This document shows positions 35,295 through 43,842 of a DNA stretch of 64,000 nucleotides, piece by piece. The stretch is from positions 186,001-250,000 of the forward strand of contig NZ_CZRP01000010.1 in assembly GCF_001458115.1 (NCBI RefSeq), given 5' to 3'. The stretch is from Gracilibacillus massiliensis. GTDB taxonomy: Bacteria; Bacillota; Bacilli; Bacillales; Amphibacillaceae. Under the pieces are notes generated by a model that was not told the DNA's origin, ran no database searches, and saw nothing but the letters and a program-made list of their open reading frames with translations. The position numbers and the translations under genes were made by a program. Position 1 is the first letter of the stretch; each line of letters starts with the position of its first letter.

Positions 35295-35624
35295 CTAAAC
35301 AATAGATTTTGTATCTTTATTTATCCAGCCATCTGCCCAGTGTTGGATACTTTGTAAAACTGGCTCCAGTGCCTTACCTTTTTCCGTAAGGGCATATTCA
35401 ATTCTAACTGGTGTTTCGTCGTATACATTTCGTTTCACGATACCTTGTTTTTCAAGATCTTTTAGTCTTTCGGATAAAACTCGACCACTGATACCAATAT
35501 TACCTTCTATTACAGAAAAACGTTGCGCACCTTCTAATAATTGAAAGATGATTAATCCAGTCCAACGTTTATTTAATATATTTAATGCCGATTCAAACTT
35601 CGGGCAAATTGTTTTATCTGCCAT
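35295..35624 (-). CDS. HxlR-family winged-helix regulator
   Basis: About 109 residues from the ATG at 35622-35624 (AGAGGTG upstream; the GTG at 35633 is an alternative). The family core CPKFESALNILNKRWTGLI starts near residue 6, with the sensing Cys typical of HxlR proteins, followed by helix-turn-helix RFSVIEGNIGISGRVLSERL and the wing EYALTEKGKAL. Divergent from yceI; paired TTAC-N5-GTAA palindromes lie between them, so it probably controls both. Confidence 0.92.
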   Translation of the reverse strand: MADKTICPKFESALNILNKRWTGLIIFQLLEGAQRFSVIEGNIGISGRVLSERLKDLEKQGIVKRNVYDETPVRIEYALTEKGKALEPVLQSIQHWADGWINKDTKSIV

Positions 35625-35679
35625 CGCTCTCACCTCTTTAATAATAGTATAGCAAATTTTTTTACAGAAATAAAATAAA

Positions 35680-35732
35680 TTAATTACTTGACGTAATTAA
35701 TTATTGTTTGTATACTTAGTTACATAAAGTAA
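35680..35732 (+). promoter_or_regulatory. yceI promoter with two HxlR-type palindromes
   Basis: -35 TTGACG (35688-35693), 17-base spacer, -10 TATACT (35711-35716). TTAATTAC-TTGAC-GTAATTAA (35680-35700) is a perfect 8+5+8 palindrome covering the -35 box, and TTAC-ATAAA-GTAA (35720-35732) is a second site over the start region. Redox-sensing HxlR/YodB-type regulators bind TAC-N-GTA palindromes; assignment is by proximity and shape. Confidence 0.75.
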
Positions 35733-35762
35733 GTTAATATTTTTTTGGGAGGAATTTTAATA

Positions 35763-36293
35763 ATGGCAAACGTAAATTTAGACAAAGTGCACAGTGCATT
35801 GAATTTTGAAGTAAAACACATGATGGTATCAAAAGCAAAAGGTGAATTCCAAAATTTCGATATTGATTTTAATGGTAGTTTTGACGACCTTGATAATGCT
35901 AGTGTTAAAGTAACAATTGATGTTGCTTCGATTGAAACAAACAATGATGATCGTAATGGTCACTTAAAATCTGAAGACTTTTTCAATGTTGAAAAGTATC
36001 CGAATATTACTTTTGTAAGTAAAAACATTAAAAAATCAGGTGATTCTGAATATCAAGTTACTGGTGATTTAACGATCAAAGATGTAACTAAAGAAGAAAC
36101 ATTTACAGTGGAATACAATGGTAAAGCAAAAGATCCAATGCAAGGTAACACCATCGCAGGTGCAGACGTAGAAGGCAAAATCAACCGTGAAGATTATGGT
36201 TTAACTTGGAACGCTCCACTTGAAACTGGTGGCGTACTAATCGGTAAAGATGTTAAGTTCTCTGGTGGATTTGAGTTTGTTGTAGAAGAATAA
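35763..36293 (+). CDS. YceI-family protein
   Basis: About 176 residues from the ATG at 35763 (GGAGGAATTTT upstream). Opens with VDxxHS-like LDKVHSALNFEVKHMMVSKAKGEF, then DRNGHLKSEDFFNVEKYPNITF, typical of the lipocalin-like YceI fold that binds isoprenoid/quinone-like ligands. No signal peptide, so cytosolic here. Pairing with a divergent HxlR regulator suggests induction by a quinone or other electrophile. Confidence 0.93.
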   Translation: MANVNLDKVHSALNFEVKHMMVSKAKGEFQNFDIDFNGSFDDLDNASVKVTIDVASIETNNDDRNGHLKSEDFFNVEKYPNITFVSKNIKKSGDSEYQVTGDLTIKDVTKEETFTVEYNGKAKDPMQGNTIAGADVEGKINREDYGLTWNAPLETGGVLIGKDVKFSGGFEFVVEE

Positions 36294-36301
36294 ATGACTC
36301 G

Positions 36302-36332
36302 AAAAGCCAACGCATTACGCGTTGGCTTTTAT
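36302..36332. terminator. Bidirectional terminator between yceI and the LacI-type gene
   Basis: AAAAGCCAACGC and GCGTTGGCTTTT pair around ATTAC, with A and T runs on the two sides; it serves yceI and the convergent regulator gene. Confidence 0.9.
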
Positions 36333-36333
36333 T

Positions 36334-37299
36334 TTACACTGTATTCCTCTCAATTAATGTAACATGAAATTGTTGATGAGCTGTAGACGTTGTCCTGATT
36401 ACTTGTTGAAATAACTTTTCACCCATTGTTACAAGTGGGATCTCAAATGTAGTGATCCCCATCATTTTAGCGATCGGCTGGTTATCAAAACCAATAATCG
36501 CTAAATCTTCAGGCACTCTCAAATTCGTATGGTTACAAGCTGTTATAATCCCTGCTGCCACCACATCACTTGTTACTAATAAAGCATCAGGTTTATGGAA
36601 AAGTTGTTGTATCAAATTCACCACTTTTTGTCCATCTTCTAAATTATAATTCTCCGTAAAAACAAATGACTCCTGATAAGGCAAATCTTTTTGCTTCAAA
36701 AAATCCCGATATGCTTGTTGACGAAAATAACTATTTGAACCTGTTTCCCGTCCAATTGAGTAACCAATATTTCGATAGCCTTTTTCATATAAGTATTTTA
36801 GTGCAGATAAGAAGCTTTGATAATGATCGATATAAACAGAATCGATCGTTCTATTCCCTTTCGCATTTTCACAGATAACAATTTTACCGTATTGACGGTA
36901 TTTTGTTATTGTATCTAGCCCCGAAATTCTAGAACAAATGATCAATCCATCAATCTGTTTATGCCTTAACATATCGAGCGCTTCCTGTTCCCTTTCTTTG
37001 TTATAATTCGTTTGGATTAATACAAAATGATAATTGCTTTCGACTGCTTTTTTGGCTATTCCTTCAATTAACAACCCGAAGTAAGGATGATTGGCAAAAG
37101 GGACAACAACACCAATCAGCTGGGATTTCCCTTGACTAAGGTGAACTGCAGTCATATTAACCTGATAATCGGCTCTTTCCATTGCTCGAAGAACCGCTTC
37201 TCTTTTTTCTTCACTAACATATGGATGTTCATTGATCACGCGAGAAACTGTTGTTACCGAAACATTTGCCATTCTAGCAATATCACGAATATTCGTCAT
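36334..37299 (-). CDS. LacI/GalR-family transcriptional regulator
   Basis: 321 residues from the ATG after AGAGGGAAATAAT; the longer frame to 37473 would add 58 unconserved residues. Helix-turn-helix and hinge: IRDIARMANVSVTTVSRVINEHPYVSEEKR at 3-32. The periplasmic-binding-like effector domain starts at about 60 (LIGVVVPFANHPYFG) with GFDNQPIA near 275. The dimer hinge is intact. No sugar operon is adjacent, so the target is unknown. Confidence 0.92.
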   Translation of the reverse strand: MTNIRDIARMANVSVTTVSRVINEHPYVSEEKREAVLRAMERADYQVNMTAVHLSQGKSQLIGVVVPFANHPYFGLLIEGIAKKAVESNYHFVLIQTNYNKEREQEALDMLRHKQIDGLIICSRISGLDTITKYRQYGKIVICENAKGNRTIDSVYIDHYQSFLSALKYLYEKGYRNIGYSIGRETGSNSYFRQQAYRDFLKQKDLPYQESFVFTENYNLEDGQKVVNLIQQLFHKPDALLVTSDVVAAGIITACNHTNLRVPEDLAIIGFDNQPIAKMMGITTFEIPLVTMGEKLFQQVIRTTSTAHQQFHVTLIERNTV

Positions 37300-37375
37300 A
37301 TTATTTCCCTCTTTTTTCAAAAAAGTACTTGCTCTGAAACGCGTTCCATCCTCTAAACTATCGGTAGGAGGTTGG

Positions 37376-37549
37376 ATGATGAATATCTTATTTGGTATTT
37401 TTGTTTGGTTATTAATGTGTAGTAGTATTCTCATTTTAGCATCGTTGGCAACTCGAATGGAAGAGAATAGCAACGAAGAAACTGTAGAAGGTTATGTTGG
37501 TTATATTGAGGAAATTTATAGTCGGAATATTTTGGATCAAAAGAAGTGA
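37376..37549 (+). CDS. Small single-pass membrane protein
   Basis: 57 residues starting MMNILFGIFVWLLMCSS after a strong AGGAGGTT ribosome site. One hydrophobic helix (about 3-24) is followed by a charged tail (RMEENSNEETVEGYVGYIEE). No family recognised. It is divergent from the LacI-type gene, 76 bases away, and could be its target. An upstream extension of the same frame overlaps the regulator antisense and is probably not translated. Confidence 0.6.
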   Translation: MMNILFGIFVWLLMCSSILILASLATRMEENSNEETVEGYVGYIEEIYSRNILDQKK

Positions 37550-37661
37550 ATGGTGCTCATTAGGTTAAGGGGAGTGCAAATCAAATATTTTTTTACACTC
37601 CTATTTTCATGTTAAAATGATGCAAATCAGATGAAATTTCAAATTAAGGAGTTCAAGCAAA

Positions 37662-38441
37662 ATGAGAATCCCGATTTATCAGATTGATGCTTTTACAAAT
37701 AAACAATTCAAAGGAAACTCCGCTGCGGTATGTCCATTAAACGAATGGATAGAAGAGGATTTAATGCAAAAGATTGCAGCAGAAAATAATCTATCAGAAA
37801 CTGCATTCTTCGTAAAAAAAGAGGATGTATATGAGTTAAGGTGGTTCACTCCAATAGATGAAGTCGACTTATGTGGACACGCAACATTAGCAACTGCCTA
37901 TGTCATATGCACGTATTTAGATACAAATGTGAAACACATTAAATTTAAAACAAAAAGTGGACTTTTAGAAGTATCTGAGGATGATGGTCTATTTACATTG
38001 AGTTTTCCTTCCAGAGAAGGGGAAAGATGCGAGACGCCAGAAGAACTTATTAAAGGTTTAGGGAAAGTACCTAAAGAGGTCTATAAATCACGAGACTATA
38101 TGGCAGTATTTGAAAAAGAGCAAGATATTTTGGATCTTGATTTAAATATGGATGAATTAAAAAAACTAGACGGATTTGGTGTAATAGTGACAGCAAAAGG
38201 GGAAAAAGTGGATTTCGTATCAAGATTTTTTGCACCAAAGGCAGGAATAAAAGAAGACCCAGTTACTGGTTCTACTCATTGTACGTTAGTTCCCTATTGG
38301 AATAACATCTTAAAAAAAGAGGAACTTGTCGCATTGCAATTATCAGAAAGAGGCGGAAAGCTATATTGTACAAATACGGGTGAAACTGTAAGAATAGCTG
38401 GTGAGGCTGTATCGTATTTAGAAGGGTATATAAATGTTTAG
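37662..38441 (+). CDS. PhzF-family isomerase-like protein
   Basis: 259 residues, two-lobed PhzF/diaminopimelate-epimerase-like fold. Features: YQIDAFTNKQFKGNSAAVCPL at the N-terminus, catalytic-type Glu in NNLSETAFFV near 45, CGHATLATAY near 72, DPVTGSTHCTLVPYW near 203. Substrates are unknown for most members. Stand-alone gene with terminator downstream. Confidence 0.92.
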   Translation: MRIPIYQIDAFTNKQFKGNSAAVCPLNEWIEEDLMQKIAAENNLSETAFFVKKEDVYELRWFTPIDEVDLCGHATLATAYVICTYLDTNVKHIKFKTKSGLLEVSEDDGLFTLSFPSREGERCETPEELIKGLGKVPKEVYKSRDYMAVFEKEQDILDLDLNMDELKKLDGFGVIVTAKGEKVDFVSRFFAPKAGIKEDPVTGSTHCTLVPYWNNILKKEELVALQLSERGGKLYCTNTGETVRIAGEAVSYLEGYINV

Positions 38442-38467
38442 TGGTGTAAGTTAGTTGAAGAAAAACG

Positions 38468-38502
38468 ATTAAAAACGCTCAGAAAAACCTGAGCGTTTTT
38501 GT
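38468..38502 (+). terminator. Terminator of the PhzF-like gene
   Basis: AAACGCTCAG and CTGAGCGTTT pair around AAAAAC and are followed by TTGTTTG. Confidence 0.9.
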
Positions 38503-38613
38503 TTGCTGTTTTTTTCCAACACTCTATTCTTAAATATGCTTCAACATCGCGACAATCGATTAATTGTTAGAGCTAACCTTATTCCAATCCAAATCTCCCT
38601 AACTGTCCCACGA

Positions 38614-38973
38614 TCAGATCTCCAACACGTAACTAATAATTTCTTTGATTTTGCCTTCTTTATGCTTATTCAATTTATAAATGTCACAAAAACTATAATG
38701 GCGTTGTTCCCCATCTTTATTGGTTGAATGGATAATCCCATTCACTGCTGCTTCTTTGCCATGTGTAATCATATGTTCGATCTCTAATTCAAATTCGTTG
38801 CCATTATCCATTCCTTGAAGTGCGGTTTCTAAGTTATCGATTCCTTTAATTGTATCATTACCAACCATGCGCCAGACGATATCATCTGTTACACTTGCTA
38901 GTATTTTTTCGATATCACCTTTTACAAATGCTTCATTAAATTCGCGAAACAGCTGCTGATTTTTTGTTTCCAT
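38614..38973 (-). CDS. SnoaL/NTF2-like protein
   Basis: 119 residues with the cone-shaped NTF2-like pattern: an N-terminal helix (LFREFNEAFVKGDIEKILASV), then DDIVWRMVGNDTIKGIDNLETAL and strands ending HYSFCDIYKLN. Probable small-molecule isomerase or cyclase-like fold; substrate unknown. GGAGCGGATC precedes the ATG. Monocistronic. Confidence 0.85.
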   Translation of the reverse strand: METKNQQLFREFNEAFVKGDIEKILASVTDDIVWRMVGNDTIKGIDNLETALQGMDNGNEFELEIEHMITHGKEAAVNGIIHSTNKDGEQRHYSFCDIYKLNKHKEGKIKEIISYVLEI

Positions 38974-39063
38974 ATTCGATCCGCTCCTTTTTAAAAATTA
39001 GTATATCATATGGTAGATTTTTGTTATACTGAAGAGGAATAATTATGTTTATGAGATGATCTA

Positions 39064-40017
39064 TTGATTGTAAAACCACCTCAAAAAACCGAACATTTAA
39101 AGCAATTAGAAATAATGAACGAACGTTACCTCGATATTCCCTCCAAGACCTTCGATTTATTCCGTCGTGAATTATCCGGCTATTTGGGCGAAAAAAGCCT
39201 GCCTTATTATGTTGATCTAAGTAATTTTACCTCCCGCTATGATTTATATGGATTACGTTTGAAGGATCATAACCACCACTTCCAAATCGATGGATTATTC
39301 TTATTCCCTACCTTTTTCTTAATTACAGAAGTAAAACACCTAAAAGGAAAACTTTACTTAAATGAATCAGAACAATTGATTCAAAATAAAGATCAAGAAG
39401 AAAAAGTCTATCAACATCCCTTAACCCAAGCAAATCTGCAGAAAACACAACTTCAGTCTCTATTAACAAACCTCGGATATTCAAATATCCCCATTCACAC
39501 CTTGGCGATTTTCACTCATGACCAGGCTCAATTATCTTTCCAGCATCTTGATATGATACCAGTTCAACAGTGTCCTGATCGTTTGCAAAAGTTAGTTTCT
39601 AGCTATACTGAGAGAATCTATGAAATGGATCAGTTGTTACAGCTAGGCAAAAAATTATTGACTTTACATCAGGAACGTTCTATATCCATTTTGGAACCGA
39701 AGAGAGAGATCTTAAATAATATTAGAAGAGGTGTTTTTTGTCCGACTTGTAAACCTAAGGCAATGCGACGGACTCACGGAACTTGGATATGCAGTACTTG
39801 TGGACATCGTGATAAAAATGCACATCTTGATGCATTATGTGATTTTGTCTATTTGTTTGGTTTCTACATCAATAACAAACAGGCGAGATGGTTTTTATTA
39901 GTAGATTCACTTTATACAACATCACGAATTTTAAGAAAATTGGAAGTTGAAACTAGTGGAGGGACTAAATTTAGAGTTTACAATCTGAAAAGTCTGCTTA
40001 GAAAGTACAAGCGATAG
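39064..40017 (+). CDS. NERD-domain (nuclease-related) protein with C-terminal zinc finger
   Basis: 317 residues. The NERD domain is at about 38-150: QIDGLFLFPTFFLITEVKHLKGKL holds the D...E-x-K core of a restriction-type nuclease fold. A C4 zinc ribbon is at about 222-245 (CPTCKPKA ... CSTCGH), followed by a short basic tail. Possible DNA or RNA processing role; no partner gene adjacent. Start is TTG (39064-39066) with only a weak upstream GAGATGA, so the N-terminus is uncertain. Confidence 0.85.
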   Translation: MIVKPPQKTEHLKQLEIMNERYLDIPSKTFDLFRRELSGYLGEKSLPYYVDLSNFTSRYDLYGLRLKDHNHHFQIDGLFLFPTFFLITEVKHLKGKLYLNESEQLIQNKDQEEKVYQHPLTQANLQKTQLQSLLTNLGYSNIPIHTLAIFTHDQAQLSFQHLDMIPVQQCPDRLQKLVSSYTERIYEMDQLLQLGKKLLTLHQERSISILEPKREILNNIRRGVFCPTCKPKAMRRTHGTWICSTCGHRDKNAHLDALCDFVYLFGFYINNKQARWFLLVDSLYTTSRILRKLEVETSGGTKFRVYNLKSLLRKYKR

Positions 40018-40048
40018 TAAATCTTTTGATTTTCTATCGCTTTTTTTA
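40010..40048 (+). terminator. Terminator overlapping the NERD gene stop
   Basis: GCGATAG (40011-40017) pairs with CTATCGC (40034-40040), followed by seven Ts. The 5' arm contains the stop codon. Confidence 0.85.
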
Positions 40049-40056
40049 GCTTCTTT

Positions 40057-40126
40057 CTTGCAATTCGCACTGTTCTTCTTGCAGATTTGCTCTCCTTCTT
40101 GCAGTTCACGCTCCCTTTCTTGCACC
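40057..40126. repeat. 20-21-bp-period array of TTCTTGCA words (four copies)
   Basis: CTTGCA words begin at 40057, 40078, 40098 and 40119 (steps 21, 20, 21). They are the reverse complement of the TGCAAGAA array at 35090-35220, and the intervening words (for example GATTTGCTCTCC) resemble those of that array. Lies between two convergent terminators. Confidence 0.85.
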
Positions 40127-40136
40127 TCAACAAAAA

Positions 40137-40163
40137 AGCAGATTCACAAAAAGGAATCTGCTT
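40137..40163 (-). terminator. Terminator of the osmolyte transporter/hydrolase operon
   Basis: AGCAGATTC and GAATCTGCT pair around ACAAAAAG; on the minus strand TTTTTTG follows. It lies just after the hydrolase stop. Confidence 0.85.
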
Positions 40164-40170
40164 CTACTAA

Positions 40171-42228
40171 CTATTGAAAATCTCTCTTGATTGTTTTTTT
40201 CCATTCTTTTTGGAAGATTTCTTTGTTGTTTTCATAAGCGATCAGACGATTTACTAGATAAAAGTTGTCTTGATCACTTGTCATTTCACTAAAGCTCTCT
40301 AATTTCGTTTGCCAATCTTCTCGGCCAACATTTAGTTCCCATTCACATGTTACTTTTGCTGATAATGGATCATTTTCTTTAATAGTGAAGGTATTTTTAT
40401 TAATACTACCGTGCTCTACACCATTTGATAGTAGTTTTCGTTCCCCTTCATCTGACATATCTTCTAATTTCCAAATGCCATTGATTAGATCATGCTTTAC
40501 TTCACGTGTTCGTTTCTCTTTTCGTAAGACTTCTTTTTCCATCACTTCAGCAGTTTCTGGTACTTGGAAGTGGTCACCAGCACCCTTGTCTTCTGGCTGC
40601 GCGGTCCGAACAGGTAACTCCAGATAGGTATTTTCGCTTTGATAAATGGTTAAATTCACCGGTTTTGGTGATGGCCAAGCTTGAGGCCAATAAGTTGGTG
40701 CCAACACTAACTCAAGTGAATGTCCAGCGGGTATCTGTTGTCCTAGCACATTTAAATCGACACGCACTCGGTATTTTTCACCAGGTGATAGTGCCTTTGG
40801 ATCTTCATGCGATTCTAAATGATTAAGATTTAGCATTCCCCATGTAATCATGGTAGATTCTCCAGTTGGTGCTTTATCGTTTACTTTTGCCATGATAAAA
40901 GCATTTTCTTGATCAACGGAGAACTCAGCATGGAAAGTAGGTTTTCCTAATAATTCGACGTTCTCCTCTAATGGTGCAGAAGTAAAGACGGCTGCTTTCC
41001 CATTTTCTAAGCGCTGGTCTGCAGGTAAATCTCCTGGTTGACCAAATGGACAGAATACACCATTGTAAAAACCATGCTCTTGCATACTTGGAATCACGAC
41101 AGGATCATTACTCATACTCTGATCGGTCGTAATGCTTTGACCTTTTAACCACCATTTATTGCTAGAAACATTCTCGGATGGCCAAGAGTTATCGCCTACC
41201 CACTTACCTGGTCGTTTTTCATACGTTACTTGTGGTAACTCGCTATCCTGAATCCATGAAAGTAGCTTTGGCTCTTCCATAATGCCTGTATCGATTCCTT
41301 TGAGCCATTGGTCCCACCAGCGCAAGCATTCTTGTAAAAAGCCAATGTTCGGCTCAGGTGTTGCTACTTCTGGATACTCATGTGCCCAAGGGCCAATCAA
41401 GCCTTTGCTTTGATTTGGCAAATGCTCTAATAGGCGAAATACAGCATTGGTGTAGCCATCTTGCCAGCCACTTACAGCGAATACCGGAATATCGACTTTC
41501 GAGAAATCTTCACAGATAGAACCATACTTCCAGTAATCATCACGACGTTGATGTGTCAGCCATTCTTCTACAAAAGGTGGCGTGTTTTCCAATCGATCGA
41601 GCCAGTTATCGCGCCAGCTTGCACCTACTACAGCCGGATCTTGTGGTCTGGCATTATAAACAAACATCGTCGAAGCCCACCATAACATGTCAGATGCTAA
41701 TACATTACCACCTTTGTAATGAACATCATCCGCATAGCGATCATCTGTTGAGCATAAAGTAATCACTGTTTTTAATGCAGGGTGTTGACGTTCTGCTACC
41801 TGTAAACCGTTGAATCCTCCCCAAGACTTACCAATCATTCCTATTGAACCAGTCGACCACTCTTGTTGACAAATCCAATCAAAAATTTCTAACGCATCAT
41901 CGTGTTCTTGTTTTAAATACTCGTCTAATAGAACACCATCCGAATTACCAGATCCACGAATATCGACACGAATACTGGCATAGCCATGTCCAGCAAAATA
42001 GGGGTGTCTGATCGAATCACGAATGGCAGTAAAATCGTTCTGACGATAAGGAATATATTCTAAGATTGCTGGCACAGGATTTTCCGTTGCATCTTCTGGC
42101 AACCAAATCGTTGCTGCTAATTTCGCACCATCCGACATTGGTATCCATACATTTTCTAATTTTTTTACTGTTCGTGGAAAGTCTTTTATCACACGGCGTT
42201 CTTGTGAATCTTTTATATTAAAAACCAA
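40171..42228 (-). CDS. CocE/NonD-family alpha/beta hydrolase
   Basis: 685 residues. Alpha/beta hydrolase domain with oxyanion motif EYIPYRQND near 60 and nucleophile Ser in IGKSWGGFNG near residue 148. Asp is expected in the SGWQDGYTN region near 252 and His in GPWAHEYPE near 285. The C-terminal jelly-roll (XPP/CocE) is at about 350-560, with an extra roughly 100-residue tail rich in charged residues. Family members cleave acyl esters, amides or X-Pro peptides. It is the last gene of the OpuB/OpuC-like operon (25 bases after the permease), which suggests an esterified quaternary amine as substrate; that is inference. Start is TTG with AAAGGTG upstream. Confidence 0.9.
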   Translation of the reverse strand: MVFNIKDSQERRVIKDFPRTVKKLENVWIPMSDGAKLAATIWLPEDATENPVPAILEYIPYRQNDFTAIRDSIRHPYFAGHGYASIRVDIRGSGNSDGVLLDEYLKQEHDDALEIFDWICQQEWSTGSIGMIGKSWGGFNGLQVAERQHPALKTVITLCSTDDRYADDVHYKGGNVLASDMLWWASTMFVYNARPQDPAVVGASWRDNWLDRLENTPPFVEEWLTHQRRDDYWKYGSICEDFSKVDIPVFAVSGWQDGYTNAVFRLLEHLPNQSKGLIGPWAHEYPEVATPEPNIGFLQECLRWWDQWLKGIDTGIMEEPKLLSWIQDSELPQVTYEKRPGKWVGDNSWPSENVSSNKWWLKGQSITTDQSMSNDPVVIPSMQEHGFYNGVFCPFGQPGDLPADQRLENGKAAVFTSAPLEENVELLGKPTFHAEFSVDQENAFIMAKVNDKAPTGESTMITWGMLNLNHLESHEDPKALSPGEKYRVRVDLNVLGQQIPAGHSLELVLAPTYWPQAWPSPKPVNLTIYQSENTYLELPVRTAQPEDKGAGDHFQVPETAEVMEKEVLRKEKRTREVKHDLINGIWKLEDMSDEGERKLLSNGVEHGSINKNTFTIKENDPLSAKVTCEWELNVGREDWQTKLESFSEMTSDQDNFYLVNRLIAYENNKEIFQKEWKKTIKRDFQ

Positions 42229-42253
42229 TGCTGTTCACCTTTCTTTAATAAAA

Positions 42254-42901
42254 TTACGCTAATGCCATACGTTTCTTTGCTTTTTTCTCTAGTAATCCAA
42301 GTGCCAAGTCAGCAACAATTGCTAAAACTGTCGCTGGAATAGCACCAGCATAAATCTTCACTTCTGATTGTAAACTAATTCCTGAAATAATCTCTTTTCC
42401 TAAACCTTCTGCCCCAATATATGGTCCAATACATGCTACAGCTATTGCGATGACGGATGCCACACGCAGCCCTGCTAATAAAAAGGGAATCGATAATGGA
42501 AATTGGACTTTGGCTAATAATTGTAGAGAGGTCATCCCTGAACCTTTACCAGCTTCCATAATACTGTCATCTACTTCACGAATTCCAACATAGGTATTTC
42601 GCACAATCGGCATTAAGGAATATAGGAATAATCCAATCACCATTGTCTCAAATCCTAATCCGAAATAAAGCATGAGAATGGCTAGCATCGCTAAACTTGG
42701 GATCAATTGCAATATATTTGTTAACGAAATAATAAATGGTGCGATTCGTTCGTAACGTGCAGCTAGGATGCCTAATGGGATGCCTATGACTAACGCCAAT
42801 GCGATACCATAGACCACCATCAATATATGCTGAACGGTTAATTCAAAAAGTAAACTGCTGTTCTCTGCCATGTATTGACTTAATTCTTGGAGAAAGCTCA
42901 T
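42254..42901 (-). CDS. Quaternary-amine ABC transporter permease (OpuBD/OpuCD-like)
   Basis: 215 residues, five or six membrane helices; the EAA-like loop is VDDSIMEAGKGSGMTSLQLLAKVQFPLSIPFLLAG near 115-150. Pairs with the second permease encoded at 43843. RBS AAAGGTGATG. Fourth gene of the operon, 14 bases after the binding protein. Confidence 0.93.
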   Translation of the reverse strand: MSFLQELSQYMAENSSLLFELTVQHILMVVYGIALALVIGIPLGILAARYERIAPFIISLTNILQLIPSLAMLAILMLYFGLGFETMVIGLFLYSLMPIVRNTYVGIREVDDSIMEAGKGSGMTSLQLLAKVQFPLSIPFLLAGLRVASVIAIAVACIGPYIGAEGLGKEIISGISLQSEVKIYAGAIPATVLAIVADLALGLLEKKAKKRMALA

Positions 42902-42915
42902 GTCATCACCTTTCC

Positions 42916-43827
42916 CTATTCAAGCATTCCTTTTTCTTGTAAAAATTCACGTGCTACCGCTTCTGTGCTTTCTTCTTCCATATCCACTAAACGAATTAAT
43001 TCTGTCATTTCTTCTGTGCTCACTGCCCCAACTAGGGAATCAAAAATATCTGCTACTTCTGGATACTCATCAATTACCGCATTACGCGCTACTAAAGATC
43101 CTTCATATGGCGGGAAGAAATTTTGATCGTCTTCTAAAATGGTTAAATCATATGCAATAATTTGTGGGTCAACTGTATAAGCAGTCACTGCCTCAACATC
43201 GCCGCTTTCGATTGCTTTATACATTAAGGCTACATCCATTCCTCGTGCATCAGCAAACTCATAACCATAGGCCTCTTTATAACCTTCATAACCATCATTT
43301 TCACGTTCAATCCAAGAGTTATCCGTACCGATCGTCACTTGATCAGCTACTGTACCTAAATCTGACATTGTTTCAATTCCATGTTCATCTGCAAAAGACT
43401 GTTTAATTGCAATGCTATATTGGTTACTAAATCCAGTTGAGTCATACCATTTCATATCATATTTTTCACCAAAAAGTTCTTGGGCTTGCTCTAACGTTTT
43501 TGCTGGATCTGTTGAGTATTCTACTTGATCTTCATCAAAGTGGTTATTGTATACTTCACCTGAATATAATGTCGCAAAGTCGAAATCCTCTTTATCAATA
43601 GCTGTCATTACCTGTGGACTTGCAGGAATATCTTCCGTTATGTTCACTTCATGGTCTGTTTGATCTTCCACTAAAAGTTTCACCATTTGTCCCATAATTT
43701 TAGGGTCCGTATTTTTTTGGGCACCATACTCAAAAACTTCTCCTCCATCTGCAGATGTGCTACCTCCACATGCCGTTACGATCATTACTAATGCTGTTAG
43801 TACACTTGCTAATATTAATTTCTTCAT
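42916..43827 (-). CDS. Osmoprotectant-binding lipoprotein (OpuBC/OpuCC-like)
   Basis: 303 residues. Lipobox VMIVTAC places the lipidated Cys near residue 20. The rest is the OpuAC-type ligand-binding domain: GAQKNTDPKIMGQMVKLLVE, PASPQVMTAIDKEDFDFATLYSGE, TGFSNQYSIAIKQ, and AVTAYTVDPQIIAYDL. Tyr/Asp-rich pocket segments are consistent with choline, carnitine or betaine-like cations. Exact ligand unknown. Confidence 0.92.
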   Translation of the reverse strand: MKKLILASVLTALVMIVTACGGSTSADGGEVFEYGAQKNTDPKIMGQMVKLLVEDQTDHEVNITEDIPASPQVMTAIDKEDFDFATLYSGEVYNNHFDEDQVEYSTDPAKTLEQAQELFGEKYDMKWYDSTGFSNQYSIAIKQSFADEHGIETMSDLGTVADQVTIGTDNSWIERENDGYEGYKEAYGYEFADARGMDVALMYKAIESGDVEAVTAYTVDPQIIAYDLTILEDDQNFFPPYEGSLVARNAVIDEYPEVADIFDSLVGAVSTEEMTELIRLVDMEEESTEAVAREFLQEKGMLE

Positions 43828-43842
43828 GATGTTTCTCTCCTT

